Shown one piece after another: positions 60,016-62,381 of a stretch of 62,381 nt of DNA. The notes below the pieces were generated by a model. That model was not told the origin of the DNA. It saw nothing but the letters and a program-made list of their open reading frames with translations, and searched no databases. How positions within the stretch are numbered: the first letter of the stretch is position 1; the number at the start of each line of letters is the position of its first letter. The DNA comes from Pseudomonadota bacterium (lineage in GTDB: Bacteria; Pseudomonadota; Gammaproteobacteria; Steroidobacterales; Steroidobacteraceae), in NCBI GenBank assembly GCA_021807675.1, contig JAKBCR010000008.1, positions 1-62,381 of the forward strand, in the 5' to 3' direction. The position numbers and the translations under genes were made by a program.

Positions 60016-61397
60016 TAAAGGCACCGCGCTCGCCCAAGCGCCGTGCACAGACCCGCGAGCGCATCCCGAAAATCGGCTTCGTCAGCCTGGGCTGTCCCAA
60101 GGCGCTGGTCGATTCCGAGCGCATCCTGACCACGCTGCGGGCCGAAGGCTATGAGGTCGCGCCGACCTATGAGAAGGCGGACCTCGTGGTCGTCAACACC
60201 TGCGGCTTCATCGATGCGGCCGTCGATGAGTCGCTGCAGACCATCGGCGAGGCCCTGGAGCGCAACGGCAAAGTGATCGTGACCGGCTGCCTTGGCGCGC
60301 GGCCACAGCGGATCCTCGAGAGGCATCCGCGTGTGCTCAAGGTCACGGGGCCGCAGAGCTATGCCGAGGTCATATCGGCAGTCCATGAGCATCTTCCGCC
60401 GCGACACGATCCCTTCCTCGATCTGGTGCCTCCGCAGGGGGTGCGGCTGACGCCGCGGCACTACGCGTATCTGAAGATCTCGGAGGGCTGCAACAACAAG
60501 TGCAGCTTCTGCATCATCCCGGCGCTTCGCGGCGGGCTCGCGAGCCGGCGCATCGACGAGGTATTGCGCGAGGCGGAGCGGCTGTCGGCAGCGGGGGTGC
60601 GGGAGCTCCTGGTCATCTCCCAGGACACGAGCGCCTATGGAGCGGATATCCGCTATGCGCCCGCGGCCTGGCGCGGCGAGGAGTATCGGACGCGATTCAT
60701 CGACCTCGCGCGCGGCCTCGGCACTCTCGGTATCTGGATCCGGCTGCACTATGTCTATCCCTATCCGCACGTCGACGAAGTCATTCCGCTCATGGCGCAG
60801 CGGCGCGTGCTGCCCTACCTCGACATACCGTTCCAACATGGCAGCCCCTCGGTGCTGAAGCGCATGCGGCGGCCCGCCCACTCCGAAGATGTGCTGCGGC
60901 GCATCGCGGCCTGGCGGGAGCGATGCCCGGACCTGACGCTGCGCAGCACATTCATCGTGGGATTCCCCGGGGAGACGGAGAGCGAGTTCGAGGAGTTGCT
61001 CGATTGGCTGGACGAGGCTCAGCTCGACCGTGTCGGCTGCTTCAAGTATTCGCCGGTCGAAGGCGCAGCCGCGAACGCACTCCACGGGCATGTGCCGCCC
61101 GAGGTCCAGGAGGACCGGTACGCCCGGCTCATGGAGCGCGCGGCGGCCATCAGCGCGCAGCGCTTGGCGCGGCGCATCGGGACGCGCATGCGCGTGTTGG
61201 TGGACGCAGTGGGAGAGGGCGGCGCGGTAGCGCGCAGCGAGGCGGACGCGCCCGAGATCGACGGAACGGTGCGGATCGCGGCTGCGGAAGGGCTTCGGCC
61301 GGGCGACTGGGCGGAGGTCGAGATCCTATCCAGCGATATCTACGACTTGCATGCGCGCCTCGATGCCGCCGTGGCGACGTCCCCCACCCCCAGATAG
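60006..61397 (+). CDS. rimO: Ribosomal protein S12 methylthiotransferase
   Basis: A radical-SAM enzyme that adds a methylthio group to Asp88 of ribosomal protein S12. The 463-residue protein has the N-terminal UPF0004 domain ([44 protein letters not shown] with three cluster cysteines) and the radical-SAM CxxxCxxC in [20 protein letters not shown]-terminal TRAM domain ends with [11 protein letters not shown] 60006 is taken as start; no ATG lies before the first conserved strand. The N-terminal 20 residues are basic and partly repeat-derived. Confidence 0.96.
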   Translation: MSSIKAPRSPKRRAQTRERIPKIGFVSLGCPKALVDSERILTTLRAEGYEVAPTYEKADLVVVNTCGFIDAAVDESLQTIGEALERNGKVIVTGCLGARPQRILERHPRVLKVTGPQSYAEVISAVHEHLPPRHDPFLDLVPPQGVRLTPRHYAYLKISEGCNNKCSFCIIPALRGGLASRRIDEVLREAERLSAAGVRELLVISQDTSAYGADIRYAPAAWRGEEYRTRFIDLARGLGTLGIWIRLHYVYPYPHVDEVIPLMAQRRVLPYLDIPFQHGSPSVLKRMRRPAHSEDVLRRIAAWRERCPDLTLRSTFIVGFPGETESEFEELLDWLDEAQLDRVGCFKYSPVEGAAANALHGHVPPEVQEDRYARLMERAAAISAQRLARRIGTRMRVLVDAVGEGGAVARSEADAPEIDGTVRIAAAEGLRPGDWAEVEILSSDIYDLHARLDAAVATSPTPR

Positions 61398-61639
61398 GTC
61401 TTGCGGGCGCTGGGATGCACGATGTCGGGCCGCGCAGCATCGATCGGCGCAAGGGCGGCCGACATCACTCCGGCGCCAATCGCCATGAGTCCGATTCCGA
61501 GCCGCGCGCTGCTCGTCCAGATGGCAAATCCCAGGATCGGCACTGACAGCGCGAGCGCGACTGCCGCGATCAGCAGACTGTAGGTGGGCAGGCGCAGCTC
61601 ATTGCCACGATCCCGTGTCGCGATCGCCGGGGAATCGCC
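61340..61639 (-). other. Open frame with two membrane-like helices, no start codon found
   Basis: This minus-strand frame encodes two convincing hydrophobic helices (YSLLIAAVALALSVPILGF and LGIGLMAIGAGVMSAALAP) and a short tail, between yqgE and rimO. No ATG, GTG or TTG precedes the first helix in frame; only CTG codons do. It overlaps the rimO 3' end by 58 bp. It may use a rare start, be a remnant of a membrane gene, or be an antisense coincidence. Confidence 0.25.
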
Positions 61640-61641
61640 TG

Positions 61642-62289
61642 TCAGGTCCCCCGCTTCGAGCCCTGGGGCGAAGGCCAGGAGCGCAACGGCTTGGGGTCGA
61701 AGATCGATCGGGCGTCGGCGCGTCGGGGCGACCAGGCGCCGCCCTCGATCTCGGCCTGCAGCTGGCCCGGCGCCCAGCCGGCGTGTCCGACGAAGATCCG
61801 CAGACCCTGCATCGGCCTCTTGCGGCGCAGCAGCTCGAGCAACAGCTTGCGGTCGGAGCTCACGTAGACGCCGTCGCACACGCGGACTGCGCTCGCTGGC
61901 GCGGCTTTGGCGCGAAAGAGATACCACACGGTGCCGAATTCGACGGGGCCGCCGTAGTACACCCTGGTATATACATGGGCGAGACGCTTGAGCTTGGGAA
62001 AGAAGCGGGAGACGGAAAGCGGCATCGGCCTGTTGACGATGATGCCAATCGGGGCTGGGCCGAGATTGTTCATCACGACGACGATGGAGCCGCCGAAGTT
62101 CGGGTCGGACACGACGCGCCGGGCGACGAGTAGGATTGCGGTCACGGGCTTTGCAGGGGAATGCCCGGGCGGCGAGTGCCGGGCGTCCGCCGCTGCGGCT
62201 GTCAGCGGGGATGAGGGCAGGAGGAGCACGGCGATGAGCGCCGCTGCCAGATGACACCGTATGCGGAATGCGCCTTTCACTCGCAACAT
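61642..62289 (-). CDS. YqgE/AlgH (DUF179) family protein with a signal peptide
   Basis: The 215-residue protein contains the DUF179 motifs DPNFGGSIVVVMNN, GIIVNRPM, YYGGPVEFGTVW and the signature VGHAGWAPGQLQAEIEGGAW. Normal YqgE starts directly at its first strand and is cytoplasmic. Here a basic start and a hydrophobic stretch (residues 13-30, LAAALIAVLLLPSSP) followed by AAAADA form a classical signal peptide, so export is predicted. The function of the family is unknown. The start is ATG 62289; ATG could not be moved downstream without losing the signal. The last 92 bp of the window, upstream of it, show no clear feature. Confidence 0.9.
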   Translation of the reverse strand: MLRVKGAFRIRCHLAAALIAVLLLPSSPLTAAAADARHSPPGHSPAKPVTAILLVARRVVSDPNFGGSIVVVMNNLGPAPIGIIVNRPMPLSVSRFFPKLKRLAHVYTRVYYGGPVEFGTVWYLFRAKAAPASAVRVCDGVYVSSDRKLLLELLRRKRPMQGLRIFVGHAGWAPGQLQAEIEGGAWSPRRADARSIFDPKPLRSWPSPQGSKRGT

Positions 62290-62381
62290 TCGTCTCCGCG
62301 ACCGGCGTGTGACACCCTTGCGGAATGGATTCTACGCCAAGCTTGGAGCATGCACCCGGACGCGAAGGGCGGACCCGCGCG

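Noticed and set aside
59837-60154. A 105-codon frame through the tandem D repeats with a repeated 29-residue unit
   Set aside because: It runs out of the duplication into rimO in another frame; the repeated peptide is a by-product of the 87-bp unit being divisible by three, and the DNA shows structured stems instead.

Overview
The window is about 62 kb of very GC-rich, densely coded chromosome. No tRNA, rRNA, prophage, insertion sequence or CRISPR array was recognised. Gene content and order point to a gammaproteobacterium near the Xanthomonadales/Nevskiales/Steroidobacterales side of the class. The supporting features are the def-fmt-rsmB-DUF4390-ntrY-ntrX block, the topA-smg-dprA block with a LysM lipoprotein gene alongside, exeA/exeB of type II secretion, a three-subunit pntAA-pntAB-pntB transhydrogenase, oligopeptidase A, FadE and a MlaFED-like lipid transporter. 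The lineage is inferred from these families and from synteny, not from a phylogenetic marker.

Layout. Positions 1-9065: ferrochelatase, a two-domain VOC protein, a cytochrome b561-YceI fusion, an orphan HigA-type antidote with a small unknown protein, a SPOR protein, argS and priA. Positions 9143-11196: a sigma-factor cassette (sigma, DUF3619-like membrane protein, small exported protein, DUF3106). Positions 11193-15097, minus strand: an exported cyclophilin and the pnt operon. Positions 15173-20240, plus strand: HNH protein, 5'-3' exonuclease, fructosamine-kinase-like protein and an acetyl-CoA synthetase with a histone-H1-like tail. Positions 20341-27705, minus strand: ntrX, ntrY, DUF4390, rsmB, fmt, def. 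Positions 28116-33845: LysM lipoprotein, then topA, smg and dprA on the minus strand. Positions 33921-40350, minus strand: a half-size ABC-F protein, a PAS-GGDEF-EAL protein, an HD-domain protein and oligopeptidase A. Positions 40614-47354: glutathione reductase, aroE, rlmJ and a four-gene MCE lipid-transport operon. Positions 47568-57790, plus strand: mdh, fadE, dinB, exeA, exeB, a pseudo-receiver/serine-threonine kinase and a glycosyltransferase. Positions 57831-62289: an unknown protein, a methyltransferase, an exported PEBP protein, rimO and an exported YqgE-family protein.

The most unusual layer is not protein coding. At least four families of short stem-loop repeats are scattered between, and sometimes inside, the genes. 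Family A has six copies of about 105-115 bp, all on the plus strand. Five of these share a three-hairpin plan whose stems change sequence but keep pairing. One copy sits in frame inside rlmJ. Families B and C are often side by side, and one C copy encodes the last residues of the GGDEF-EAL protein. Family D is a perfect 87-bp tandem duplication ahead of rimO. It ends in a 12-bp inverted repeat that contains the likely ribosome binding site and the GTG start codon. No REP-associated transposase is visible in the window.

Several proteins also depart from their families. NtrX has a broken P-loop, a broken Walker B and no GAFTGA loop. The ABC-F protein looks like the front of one ATPase domain joined to the tail of the other. 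The kinase near exeAB has a receiver domain without its aspartate. The YqgE-family protein carries a signal peptide.
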